Origin: Aptenodytes patagonicus
Taxonomy: Eukaryota; Chordata; Aves; Sphenisciformes; Spheniscidae
DNA: 64,000 bases
Direction of reading: 5' to 3'
NCBI RefSeq assembly: GCF_965638725.1
Contig: NC_134963.1
Span: 8,501,501 to 8,565,500 of the forward strand
Below are positions 33,420 to 44,186 of this stretch, in pieces (within the stretch, counting starts at the first letter, position 1; the number at the start of each line of letters is the position of its first letter). Both the position numbers and the translations under genes were made by a program. The notes below the pieces were generated by a model, which ran no database searches, was not told where the DNA came from, and saw only the letters and a program-made list of their open reading frames with translations.

Positions 33420-35458
33420 CACCTCCCCACACCCAGCTGCTGCTGCCAGGGGCTGTTTTTTGGGAAACAAACTGCTTCTCCATCCGCAGCATCGTGGCGG
33501 TGGCAGCCGAACTCCTGCCCTGCGTCGAACAGAGTTTGCTGAATAATTTCTCATGCGAATTGCACTGAGTTTAACAATAAATTCTTCCTTGGGTGTCCAC
33601 AAAGTCAGTGGCTCCTGCCAGAGCCCCCTGCTCCCGCCGCATCCCCAGAGCCCCCCCGAAGATGCTCTTGGGGAGCAGGTGGCGGAGAAGCAGCATCCCC
33701 TTGGAAAAAGCCAAGCCAGGATTTTTTGCCGGCTATACGTATTTGCCCTCGCACCCCTCCGTGCCCTTCTGCCCTGGCTGCGCTTCGGCTCCGGTGCCTC
33801 ATGCCGGCGGCGCGGGACTGGAGCACACCTGGCTCAGCTGTGGTGATGGCAGTGCTGCTCCCGCTTACGGCTCCATTTAATCCCCCGCGATAAATAACAG
33901 CACAAAAGACTTTCTGAAGTTCTCAAAGCCGTGTTTGCCGAGCAGCCTCCAGGCACTGTTTGTGAAGAGAGGTTATTAAATTGATTTTTTTTTTTTCCCC
34001 TTTACATGCTCAATGAACATTAAAATTAAAGTTCTGCTTAGTCTCCCCCTGGGGCGAGGAGGGGCTGTGGTTCAGCGGAGGTGTGCCCACGTGCCGGCAC
34101 CGCGTGCGGAAACCAGAGCAGCTCTGCCATGCTGGAAGGCTGATCCCAGCACCACCACAGTGTGCGGGGTGGAGCTCGGTATGGCTGGAGAGGGGGGAAC
34201 TTGGCCCCGAGTGCCGGGGGGCTCCCGGGAGGAGCGAGTGCCCAGGAGAGGGGCCGGGAGCATCACGAGCCGGGTGGGGGGGCGATGGATGACGGGAGAG
34301 GGGACAGGTCCCAGTCTGGGGTCAAACACCCCCAGTGCGTCCAGTGGCCTGACGTGGTGCCAGGCTGTGTGTCCCCCTGCCGCGGCGGCGTACCCAGGGG
34401 CCAGCCCTCCTCCCAGCATCGCAGAGCAGTCACCGCAGCCAGAGTGGGCTGGGTGCCCGAGCAAACGCCGAGAGCCAAGACCCAGCCCCTGCTCGGGGAG
34501 CAGCCGCACACCCATCGTCGGGAGGCGCACGGGGAAGGCAGTGCCGCTTAATTAGGGTGACTGATTGCCGGCGTCTGCCGGTGAGGTGGGGAGGGGGTTG
34601 CAGGTGCTGTGTGGGGGCCGGGACCAGGGTCAGTGGCCGGACCATGGCTCCACTGCTGGCCCCGCTGCTGGGGCACATCTGGGCACTGCTCAGGGCACAT
34701 CTGGGAGCTGCTCAGGGCAGGTTTTGCAGCATCATGAGGGAGGCAAGGCGTAGTTGCAGGGAGGTGGCAGCTCCCTCGTCCCACCGGGGACAGGGTCCTG
34801 GGTCTTGGGCACGGGGGGGGTCAGGAAGAGGCTACCCACGGCCCTCCCTTCCTCCTCCTCAACCCCATCACTTCTCCTCCCACTCCAGCCCCAAGGACTC
34901 GAATCATTGCCTAATTTAGAAAAATGACGGGGAGACGGTTTTCCACTGACACAGTCACTACTGAAAATTTACTTCAAGGTTCATTGTCGGCAATGTCAAA
35001 AGTGATGAAAACCAATAAAAAGAACCAGCACAGCATGAATGTCTGGGTGACAGCGCACGGGGGGGGGCACCCCAGCCCCCTCGCCGCAGCCTGAGCCTGT
35101 ACAGATAAAAGGTAATTGAAATGTTAGTTCCATTAATATTTCAGCGTGCCCCATATCTGACAGCCGCGCTCCTCACGCTCTCCCAGCCCTGTCTCTTTAG
35201 CTCCCCGGCTGCTGGGGGAGGAGGTTTCCCACAGCCCCAGCCCAGCGTGGGTGTTGGGCAGGGCTGGGTGACACAGAGGGTGTCCCCGAGCGGCACCGGA
35301 GCAGGGTCCCCAGTGCCAGCACATGATGCTCATCGCCTCCTGCGGTGCAGCCGGGCTCAGCCCTGGTCCTGCAAAAGCTTGGGGTCACCCTGGCATCGGC
35401 CCTGGTGTCAGGTCGGAGATGGGCAGAGTCGCTCACCTCGTGCTGCACACTGCGCACT
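33420..35458. other. Mixed intergenic sequence
   Basis: No gene is recognised. A CTCF-like core (GAGCAGGTGGCGGA, + strand) lies at 33673-33686. AT-rich pockets lie at 33535-33600, 33880-34040, 34905-35040 and 35105-35150. Confidence 0.45.
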
Positions 35459-35558
35459 GGCACACTGCACACCGGCACATCTCACACCCTGCACCGGCAC
35501 ATCACACACCGGCACATCGCACACCAGCACGTCACACACCATGAACCGGCACATTGCA
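35459..35558. repeat. 15-bp minisatellite with 7-bp half units
   Basis: Six units of the type GGCACATCACACACC are interrupted twice by a 7-base remnant (CTGCACC and ATGAACC). These read as a half-unit slippage pattern. Confidence 0.85.
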
Positions 35559-37198
35559 CACCGTGCAGACACCCCCCCACATCTGACAGAGTTTTTCATC
35601 TCCACGCCTGCCTCGCCGCATCCTCATCTATATCAAAGCATCAGGCAAATTAAATTGTTTGCAAAGTACTGTCTGTGCGTCTGTTTTATTCCTGCTTTGG
35701 GAAAACACGACGCTGCCGAGCTGCCGCGGCTGTGCCATTTTGTTGAGTTTTCCCTGTAATGCCTGTTCAAAGCGCCGCCGCCGGCCCCGCGCGCCCGCCT
35801 GCCTCCCGCCATCAGGCTAAGTGCTGCCGCGCTGCTGCCTGCCACGAGCATCAAAGGCAGCGTCTGATCCCCGCATCCGCCCCAGCGCACCCCTGACAGG
35901 GAACACAGGGAGGGCCTGGCTCGGGAGCCTGCTGGGGAATGGAGGGGGGGGGGGGGGGGCAGTTACGTGGTTTCCCCTTGGGTTTGAAGGCCGGCGATGG
36001 GGAGGACAGGGGGGAGCACGCGAGCAAGGTGTCCACTCCAGGAGACAGCGTGGAGGGTCCCTCCTGGGTCCCAGGGGAGGGGGAGGAGGATGCTGTTTTG
36101 GGAGCCACAGGGTGTCGGCCAGCCCTGGTTTGGGCACCCATAGGTGACACCAGCTCATGTCACCCCGGCTGAGCCAGAGCGATTTGGAGATCCCAAAAGG
36201 GCCCTTCGGGATGCCAGCAATCGCGCCCTCCCCGGACCCGGCTGCCGCCGCAGCCCAGGGTCTCATGCCGCCCCGGCCGCGAAAGCAAACAAATAAAATA
36301 AACTCTCGCCACCAAATTGCTTCCCATAAATCCTCCGCTCCCCACCACGGTCTGGAAAAAGCCCTTTTTCTTCTTCATTGACTGGCGGTGGCTGGAAACT
36401 GCCATGTCCCAGAGCCCGGGCACAGAGCTGCCGGCCCCGGCAGGGACATTTGTCACCGTCCCGTGGAGCCAGGGCAACGGCAGCAGGGAAAGGGTGGATG
36501 GCAAGTCACCTTTTATTGAATTTCAGCTCTTCCTCGCTGTTCCCCTGCTGTTTTTTTCCCCCTTTCTCATTTTTATGGCGAAGAATTTGATTTAACTTGA
36601 TTTTTTTTTTTTAATCTGGTGGTGAAGCCAGCCTGCCTGCAGCACTGCCATCCTGGCCCGGCAGCACCCAGGGTGCCCCCAGGGCGATGGGCGATGCCCG
36701 GATCTGGCCCTTGCTATGGCTCTCGCTGTGGGCACCTCCCCACTGGGGGCTGGGGAGATTATTTGTGTTAGCAAAAAAGCAGATTAAAAGCCGAGAGAGC
36801 AATTCGTTGCTGCTGAATTGCTAACGCGCTGTGTGCAGCGGGATCTGCTGCAGTTGTCTTGGTCCTGAGCCACGGTAATTGTATTCTATGAAATATTTAT
36901 TCATTTTCATTTCAATTTCATTTCCAACATGTATTTCCTATAAAATGATGTGGGGGGAAAAAAAAAAAATCGCCCTGGATGCATTTATCATCATCACAGG
37001 TTCCTTCCCAAACCTTCCCTGAAGTGGCACCGCCAGGCAGGACCACACAGACTGCCAGATCGGGTTTTTCTAAAAACTTTAAATGCCATTTTTCATTCTG
37101 CCGGGAGCCCGCAGGGACCCGAGTGGTGCAGGACCCGCCGGAGCCCGGCTCCCAGCCCTCCTCCACGGCCCCCAGGAATCGCATGGCACTGAGTGAAG
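35559..37198. other. Mixed intergenic sequence
   Basis: No gene is found. AT-rich pockets lie at 35600-35760, 36290-36330, 36510-36620 and 36780-36970. A G16 run lies at 35944-35959. Confidence 0.5.
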
Positions 37199-37451
37199 TA
37201 CCCCTGTGCACAGTAAAATGCACCTATGCATGGTAGAATACCCCTATGCAGCGTAGAATATCCCTATGCACAGTAAAATACCCCTATGCCCGGTGAAATA
37301 TCCCTATGCACGGTAAAATGCCCCTATGCAGAGTAAATATCCCTCTGCCCAGTAAAATACCCCTATGCACACTGAAATACACCTATACACACTAAAATAC
37401 CCCTACACACGCTAACATACCCCTATGCACAGTAAAATACACCTAAACCCA
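37199..37451. repeat. 20-bp AT-richer minisatellite, about 12 copies
   Basis: Units of the type CCCCTATGCACAGTAAAATA begin at 37201 and repeat every 20 bases (one of 19) to 37439, then decay. Unlike the other arrays it is not G/C-skewed. Confidence 0.92.
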
Positions 37452-37569
37452 CTGCAGATCCCGGGCTCAATGCCGGGACACGGTGCCTGAGGGCATTTTG
37501 GACCCCACGCCCTCCCGGCATCATGGGGAGGTTGGCACCCGACAGCCGCTGCACGTGTCACCTGCGCAC

Positions 37570-38460
37570 CCTCGGGACCGTGAATTTAAGGCGATGACTG
37601 TATAATCTCCGTCACAATCTATGTAAAACCCTTACCCCAGTTATTATTTCCAGGCTGATCGTATACACTCTCTCATAAACAGTTGATTACTTCTCCTCCC
37701 AGCCCCGTGCCCAATTTGCATACAATAAATATCGCCCTCGGAAGGGTGCAGGGGAGAGCCGAACCTCGGCTCATGCTTTATTTATGAGAAATAAACACAA
37801 GATCAAGTTTGCATAATCAACACGTATTTAATTTGTGAGCTCTTCCACTCGGGTCTCTGGCTGTAATCAGGCTCCGTGCACGCGTCTGACAATCAGGTTG
37901 AAAATATCTTCATTAAGTGGCTGTTGGGTTTCGGAGCCAACGTTCAGTTGCCGCCGGCAAAGCCTGCGGTGCCCAGCCGGGCTGCGAGCCCCAAAATGCC
38001 GCAGCGGGACAGGGCACAGCCGGGGAGCGGGACTCCTCCCCTTCTTACCAGCTTCACACGCGGCTCCCGAGAAGTTCCCTTTACTGCCTTTAAAACCGAT
38101 TTTTACTTTACTATAATTTGTCGATCTTAGCTTCCTTGTGCATGCTAATATATGCAAAAAAACACTGGGGCTCCTATTAAAATGCCATGAAAATCTAATG
38201 AAATTAATGTTGGCAACAAATATTACCTAATGGAAGAGCCTCTGGGAAAAAAAAAAATGAGTGCAAATATATATTTGCACATATTTAAAGGACTCTGTCA
38301 AGTAGTTTAGCTTCACAGTTTAGATTTTATTAAAAAGGAGGGGGAGGAAGCACAGAACGTTTACCAAGCCCAACACAAGCAGAAGGGCTTTCATGAATTG
38401 TATTTTTAATTTCCATGAAAACTGTTGCTAATATAACTGAGACCCTTTCAGCTGCGCTGG
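37570..38460. promoter_or_regulatory. Candidate conserved non-coding cluster G
   Basis: AT-rich blocks at 37570-37930 and 38060-38460 flank a GC-rich piece. The second holds the perfect 20-bp palindrome at 38261-38280, made of two inverted GTGCAAATAT arms; each carries a POU-octamer-like TGCAAAT. Other words include TAATGAAATTAATG. No gene is recognised. Confidence 0.42.
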
Positions 38461-38526
38461 ATGGCCAGGTAGAGGAGCCCAGGGCAGAGGTGGGAGCCGA
38501 GCCGTGGAGGAGAGGTGAGCTGGGCA

Positions 38527-39019
38527 CGCCGCATCGCATCCGGCCAGCGTTGCGTCCATCAGGCATCGCACCCGGCGAGCATCGAGCCCGGTGAGTGTCC
38601 CATCCGGTGAGCATCACGTCCAGCAAACAGCCCATCCGGTGAGCATTGCATCCAGCAAGCATCCAGCCCAGTGCGCATCGCATCTGGTGAGCATCCCATC
38701 CGCCATGCGCTGCATCCAGGGAGCATCGTGTCCAGTGAGCATCCTGTCCGTAGAGCAGCCCATCCCGCAATTATCATGTCCAGAGAGCATCCCATCCACA
38801 AGCATCCCATCCGGTGAGAACTGCATCTGGCGAGCATCCCATCAGGTGAGCATCCCGTCCGTCAGGCCTTGCATCTGGGCAGCATCCCATCCATCAAGCA
38901 TCACATCCAGGCGCCATCGCATCCGGGGAGTATCCCGCCTGGAGAGCATCCCATCCAGCAAGCGGCACGTCCAGCGAGCACTGCATCCAGCGAGCACCAG
39001 ATCCAGCGAGCACCCTGTG
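38527..39019. repeat. 16-bp minisatellite, about 31 copies
   Basis: This is the longest tandem array in the window. Units follow GAGCATCCCATCCAGC or CATCCGGTGAG variants at a steady 16-bp spacing, with one 15-bp unit. Units have diverged considerably. Open frames on both strands (up to about 200 codons) are repeat artefacts. Confidence 0.92.
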
Positions 39020-39560
39020 CTGAGGGTGCAGGGCGGGGCAGCACCCACCCACGGCTCTTCACTACCAGGGCCTGAGAAAGCCGGGAGTGACTGCCGACCC
39101 ATCACCGCGGCCGTGTGCGGGACGGTGTGGGGATTTCTGCCTTGGCTTGGCCCCGCGGCACAGCTGATGCTCTCCTCAGCCTCCCGTCCCAGGGGTTAAC
39201 AACCCACACTGAGGTGGTGTCCATCCAAAATCCAGCCGAAGCGAGCTGGCTGCTGCCCACCGCCGAGCCGGCCAGCGTGCGCCGCTTTCAAACACCGTCA
39301 ATAATTCACTCTCTTTTCTAACCTTTATGGCAACACGGCCCAGCGCGGCAGCCGGCTTTGTGCTCAATTAGGTGGCAGAGCGGGGAAATTCGGCACGTCT
39401 GCCTTTTAGCATCCTCTTAGCCAAAGGGGCACCTCGCATGGCCTGAGCCACACGTTAATTAGCAGGCTGGGGGCTGGGTGCTGGGTGCAGGGTGCCACGC
39501 CGCTCACCCAGCCACCAGCTGCTGCCAGCCGCCCTGACATGGCCTCCCTGGGGAGGGGAC
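39020..39560. other. Intergenic sequence
   Basis: No gene is seen. A CTCF-like site (CAATTAGGTGGCAG) lies at 39365-39378 on the + strand. Confidence 0.45.
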
Positions 39561-39850
39561 ACCCAATTATACATGTTTATTAACTTACGTGTTAATACTC
39601 TAAAGCCATCCGGCAATGACAGCTTATTATAAGCTTATCTCTCACAGAAGGCTACTCCTCGTCGGCAATTACAACAGCTACTATTAATTCCTCTTTAAAG
39701 GAGCCCTGGCAGGTAATATCTGCTCCTAAATTTAAGATTTTCAAAAAAGCCTAAGACTTTAGTGCAAATATTCCCATTAATTATTTTACATTTGGGGTTT
39801 TTTTTTTCAATTTGCAGTAGACGCAGCGCGTTTGCCCTTCAGGCTCACCG
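39561..39850. promoter_or_regulatory. Candidate conserved non-coding element H
   Basis: An AT-rich island with CCCAATTATACATG, TATTAATTCC and CCCATTAATTATTTTAC, plus overlapping palindromes AGCTTAT-T-ATAAGCT (39621-39635) and ATAAGCTTAT (39629-39638). Confidence 0.4.
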
Positions 39851-41499
39851 GCAGCTTTCAGATGGCTTTGAAAGTCTCTGTAAAGACGAGTCCTTGCCAA
39901 AAGCTCAGGGGCAAGCCCCATCCTGCCCCATGGTGGGGGTGAGAGCTGCCCCCTCCCGGCACCCAGCAGGGTCCCCGGGACCCCAGGCAGGGGGGCCCAG
40001 GAGGGGTGATGGGGACCTATCGCTGATGGCTGGAAAACACCAGCTGGGCTGATGGATGTGAGATTTTGGGGCTGGATGATGCCCCCTCGTTGTCCCCATC
40101 GCCACAGTCCCACCCACAGGACTCGGGGCATCGCCTCCACCGGCAGGACGGGGCCGGAGGGGACGGTCCCTGCGGCACCTGCGCCCCACTGCGCCGCTGA
40201 TTGCTGCTCCAGTGACTGCGGCGAGCGGTAATAATAGATTTTATGATCCATAAAAGCCATCTTTAATGCTTAAGAGCTTGTATCTGTGGTGTAATGGCAT
40301 TAAAATGCTACTGGCGGGCAGCCATCCCGCCTGCCAAGGCGAGGGCCTGCCTGCCGGATTTTTCCCGCCGTGTTGCTGTTTTACCCACGAAAACAGACTG
40401 AACACGCCGAGAAGAAAATCTGCCACGACGCCTCCGGTGCCGCGCGGCCGCTTGGCTGGTGGGAGCGCTGCGGTGGTGGCTGAGCCCCCGCATGCTCGAG
40501 ACGTATGTGCTGGGGACTCGGTGCCACACCACCCTGGCACGGGGACAGCCAGCCACCAAGCCATGTCCCCAGGAAGGCACGCCGAGGGCTTCGACGTCGA
40601 GATGGAGATGGGGACGAGGATGCCAATGTGGCCACCCAACGGCTAGTGGCATGGCAGGGCATTGGGGTGCGCAAGGGGCAGGGCATCGTCCCCCAGATTG
40701 AGCCTTGAGGGTGGGATAAACCCTGGGTTTGGGGTGGGAAAGAAATGTCACGTGAAATAAGGCTAAACTGGGCAAATGCACTTGGGTGGCCCCGTCCCTG
40801 TCCCCATCCCCGTCCCTGTCCCCGTCCCCATCCCCGCTGCTCCCCTGAAATTTGGAGGCTGATCCCCGCTCTCGCCCCTCCTGCCCATCCATGATTAACT
40901 TTCTCTTTAATCTCCCTAATCTCCATGACTTGTATCACACTGGAGCCCTGGCCCGTCCCCGGTGGCTGCCCGTGCTCCCTAAGCCCTTCTAATTACACGG
41001 GAATCCCAGGCGAAGCCGGCCCGGCCGCGCGCCCCGGCCAAAGGCCGCACGGCATCAGCCTCACGAAGGGCAATAAACGAGGAGTTTCAGCCGCAGGATC
41101 CACAGCCTGCGCACGGGCAGGGACGCGGCAGCTGGGCATGCCCCGGCACAGCCCGGCACCGCACGGCACGGCCGCGGCAGCCCTGGCAGCGACTGGGGGC
41201 AGAAAAATATCAAATTTCCCAAATTGGATTTGCAGTCCCGGCTTCGTATCCGGGAGGGAGCCACGTGTGCCCCGCTAAGCCGGAGACGCAAAGGCCATCT
41301 GGCAGTGCTGAGAGCCTGATGCCTGCCCCTGCTCGGTGCTCGTGGCCGTGCCACTGCCACCGCCACGGCCACGGCCATGCACGCTGAGCTGGCGCAGGGC
41401 GTGCTGCCCCGTGGGAAAAGAAAGCAAGGGGGGTGACATTTCAGTGCCCAAAGGAAAACCGCGTGGGAGGGGGCTGCTTTGACACCGGGGGCATGTTGA
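39851..41499. other. Mixed intergenic sequence
   Basis: No gene is found. AT-rich pockets lie at 40215-40315 and 41195-41235. A CCCTGT/CCCCAT hexamer repeat lies at about 40795-40835, the reverse-strand equivalent of the one near 19.4 kb. Confidence 0.5.
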
Positions 41500-42170
41500 C
41501 ATTTGTACTGGAAAATAATCCAGAAAAAAAATTGTTTCGGGTCAAACCAACTCATTGTGTCTGCCCTGAAATGCGAATATTTGGGATTTCCTTTTTTTTT
41601 TCAAGTTAAGCCTTTGCAAAAGCCTTCCCATCAATGTGTGTATATATATATATATTTATAAAAATATGAAGCTCAATTTTTATACTTATATAATAATGAA
41701 GTTCATTTTCAACCATCAGCACGTCCAGAAAAAAAAAAAAGCAGAATTTCACCTGGGAAGCACCCGGACAAAAAGCTTTGAGTCCCAGGAGCCATCCACC
41801 CGCAGATCCCAGCCCGGAGCCCCTCTGCCTCCCCCAGCCTCCCTGAGAAGGGGTTCACTCTTCATTTTAAAAACCAGTAACTTCCCCCCTCGCCCATCTC
41901 TCTTCCCAAGTCCGAAATAGCTTTGGCGGTATCCGCTCGGCTCTTCCAGAGAGGATTGTTCAATATCTCTCTGCGAGCTGTGGGATGTCTGATGTTAGTG
42001 AGCACATTAAACAGGGGTATAAATTCGTAATGAGAGCCCTGAAATGAATGGTGCTTATCATTTATGGATGGAATAATTAAAGATACTGTACTTGGAGGTT
42101 TTACATGGTACTGTAAATTGTCAGCCGTGGAAGTAGGGGAATAAGTAGGATTGAAACAGCTTCAACTTGG
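41500..42170. promoter_or_regulatory. Candidate conserved non-coding cluster I
   Basis: Two AT-rich blocks (41500-41745 and 41950-42165) surround a GC-richer middle. Features include TATA-type alternation at 41640-41656, ATAATAATGAAGTTCATTTTC, TTCGTAATGAGAG and GGAATAATTAAAGATACTG. Confidence 0.38.
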
Positions 42171-42709
42171 GCAGCTGAGGCAGCCCCTCGGTGCGCCCAG
42201 GGCCGTGGGACCCTGGAGGATGCCACCGCCAGCGGTGGCTGTGGGGACGTCCCCGTTCCCGCCCGTGGTCACCCTTCCTGGCTCCCGGAGAGAGCGAGCC
42301 TGGGCTGTCGGGAATTTGGAGATTTACACTTTTTTGATGACTTTCCTGCCCTTGGAAATCACCCACTGGCAGAGCCAGCCCTGGGGCTCCTGCCTGCTGC
42401 TCGGCCCCGGTGCGGGGCTGTGCCATGCCCAGGCACGGCACAGCACAGGGTGCCACAGGCTGGCGGGTGATGCTCTGCTCCGGGCACCCTAGAGATTTGG
42501 GGGGTTCCCTGCCGGTGCCCCCCCCCCCCGAGGTCCACGCACAGCCCAGCCACAGTGCATGGGGCTGCGGGTTGTCTGGCCGTGGGGCACCCCGTGCCAC
42601 GGGGCAGCGGGTGCAGGGGGGCACTCAGCCCACCCAAGCACCCCTGGGACCCCCACGACGCCCCGGTGCACCCTGGGGGGCAGAGCTGCCTCTCCCAGCA
42701 CCGCGTCCT
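42171..42709. other. GC-rich spacer
   Basis: No gene is recognised; only overlapping open frames. Confidence 0.5.
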
Positions 42710-43090
42710 CTGTCCTATTTTAACTCCGATCATCTAAAATACTGTAACTATGGCAACCGCTGCAGGTGAGACTCATTACAGTTAATCCTCTAATTACTAA
42801 CTACCTCTTCAATCAGTTGTAATTACTTTGGGGACACAGTTAACCTCTCATTAGAAACGCATGGCCACGTTTTACCAAAAGCACAAACAGTGACATGCCT
42901 GGTAATTTAGCACCGCGGCACTCAAGGCCACTCTCCGTCTTTTACGCCGGCACAATCTCATCCCTGTCATTAACCAGGAATGGTTGTCATGACAATTAAT
43001 CATTCAATCCCTCATCAGCAACTTTTGCCAAATGTCACCCTGCTCTTGATCAAATGAGAAGGGAAAATTAAATGAATCAATTCAGCACCC
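42710..43090. promoter_or_regulatory. Candidate element with RFX-type X-boxes
   Basis: GTAACTATGGCAAC at 42744-42757 fits an RFX X-box, and GTTGTCATGACAAT at 42984-42997 is a decayed version around a 12-bp palindrome. TTAATCCTCTAATTAC, GTTGTAATTAC and GACAATTAATCATTC add homeodomain words. It is one of the best enhancer-like blocks in the window. Confidence 0.45.
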
Positions 43091-43994
43091 TGGCATTTGT
43101 GCCTATTTTTTGGGGGGGCGGGGGGGCGGGGATTGGTGGGTGAGTTGGAGATTGCCCAGCAGCCGGGCTGCCTTGCTCTGCCCACGCGCTGGGGGCCTGG
43201 GGCGCCTGTCCCGGGTCCGGGGGGCACCAGGCACCCTCCAAGGAGCCCTCCCAGGGCTGGGGGTCACCCTGTGCCCCTCGGGGCTCCCTGACATGATACT
43301 CTAGCCCCTGGGGCTATTGGGCCATTGGGCCATTGGCAGCCCCAGGTCACTGCCAGATCCTGCTGCAGCCACCCAGATGTGTCATCTCCAGATGTGCTGT
43401 CCCCAGATGTGCAGCGGTGATGGGTCGGCCAGCCAGGTTAAGGCTGGCGACCTCTGGAGCAGAGCAGAGCAGAGCAGAGCGCCCGCTCCTCTGCTGTGCC
43501 CCAATTTTGCAAACAATCCTCTCTCTGATCATTTTCCTTTTAAACCTGTAATTAGCTGGAGTCATTTGCTGCATGCAAATCCCAGCCCTTAATTGCCAGC
43601 ACTAACCTTGTGCAGCTCTTGGGCTCCCGGCAGCGCCAGCCCCAGCCCCAGCCCCAGCCCCATGGCCATGCCGGACCCCCTGGCAGCCCCCAGCCCGGGC
43701 CTGGGGCTTGCATGGGGTCAGGGGGCTGCCGGGGCTCTTGGTCCCACCAAAAAAGTATTGGGGTCTCAGCGCCGTCAGCCGGTGATGGGCTCTGCACCAT
43801 CCTGTCGGCCCCAGGGAGACGTCGTGGAGCCCCGTGGGAGGGCACGAGCCCCCCGAAATATTCTGCCCCGATATGGTACTGCTCTGCTCAGGGCTTCATT
43901 TATAATTCCTGGGGGCTGATCCAGGCCAGCCCCCATGGGGAAGGCAGGGGTGTGCTCGCCCAGCTGCACGGGCCCCGGGGAGATGCGGTTGGGT
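43091..43994. other. GC-rich spacer
   Basis: No gene is seen. A short (AGAGC)n repeat lies at 43457-43480 and an AT-rich pocket at 43510-43600. Confidence 0.5.
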
Positions 43995-44186
43995 GGCTGT
44001 GCATTGGGATAGCTGGGCATCGGGGTGGCTGGGCATCAGCGTGGCTGCACGTCGGGGTGGATGGGCATCGGTGCAGCTGCGCATTGGTGCGGCTGGGCAT
44101 CGGTGCAGCTGCACATCAGGGTGGCTGTGCATCGGGACAGCTGTGCATCGGCATGGCCAAGTTTCGGGGCAGATGTGCATCGGTCC
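43995..44186. repeat. Second 16-bp minisatellite, 12 copies
   Basis: Twelve units of the type GGCTGGGCATCGGGGT are in strict 16-bp register from 43995. The period matches the array at 38.5 kb, but the unit sequence is not clearly the same in either orientation beyond a GCATC core. Confidence 0.92.

Noticed and set aside
38330-39199. Cysteine- and methionine-rich open frames on both strands
   Set aside because: They are produced by the 16-bp minisatellite, which gives a 16-residue pattern in any frame lacking stops.
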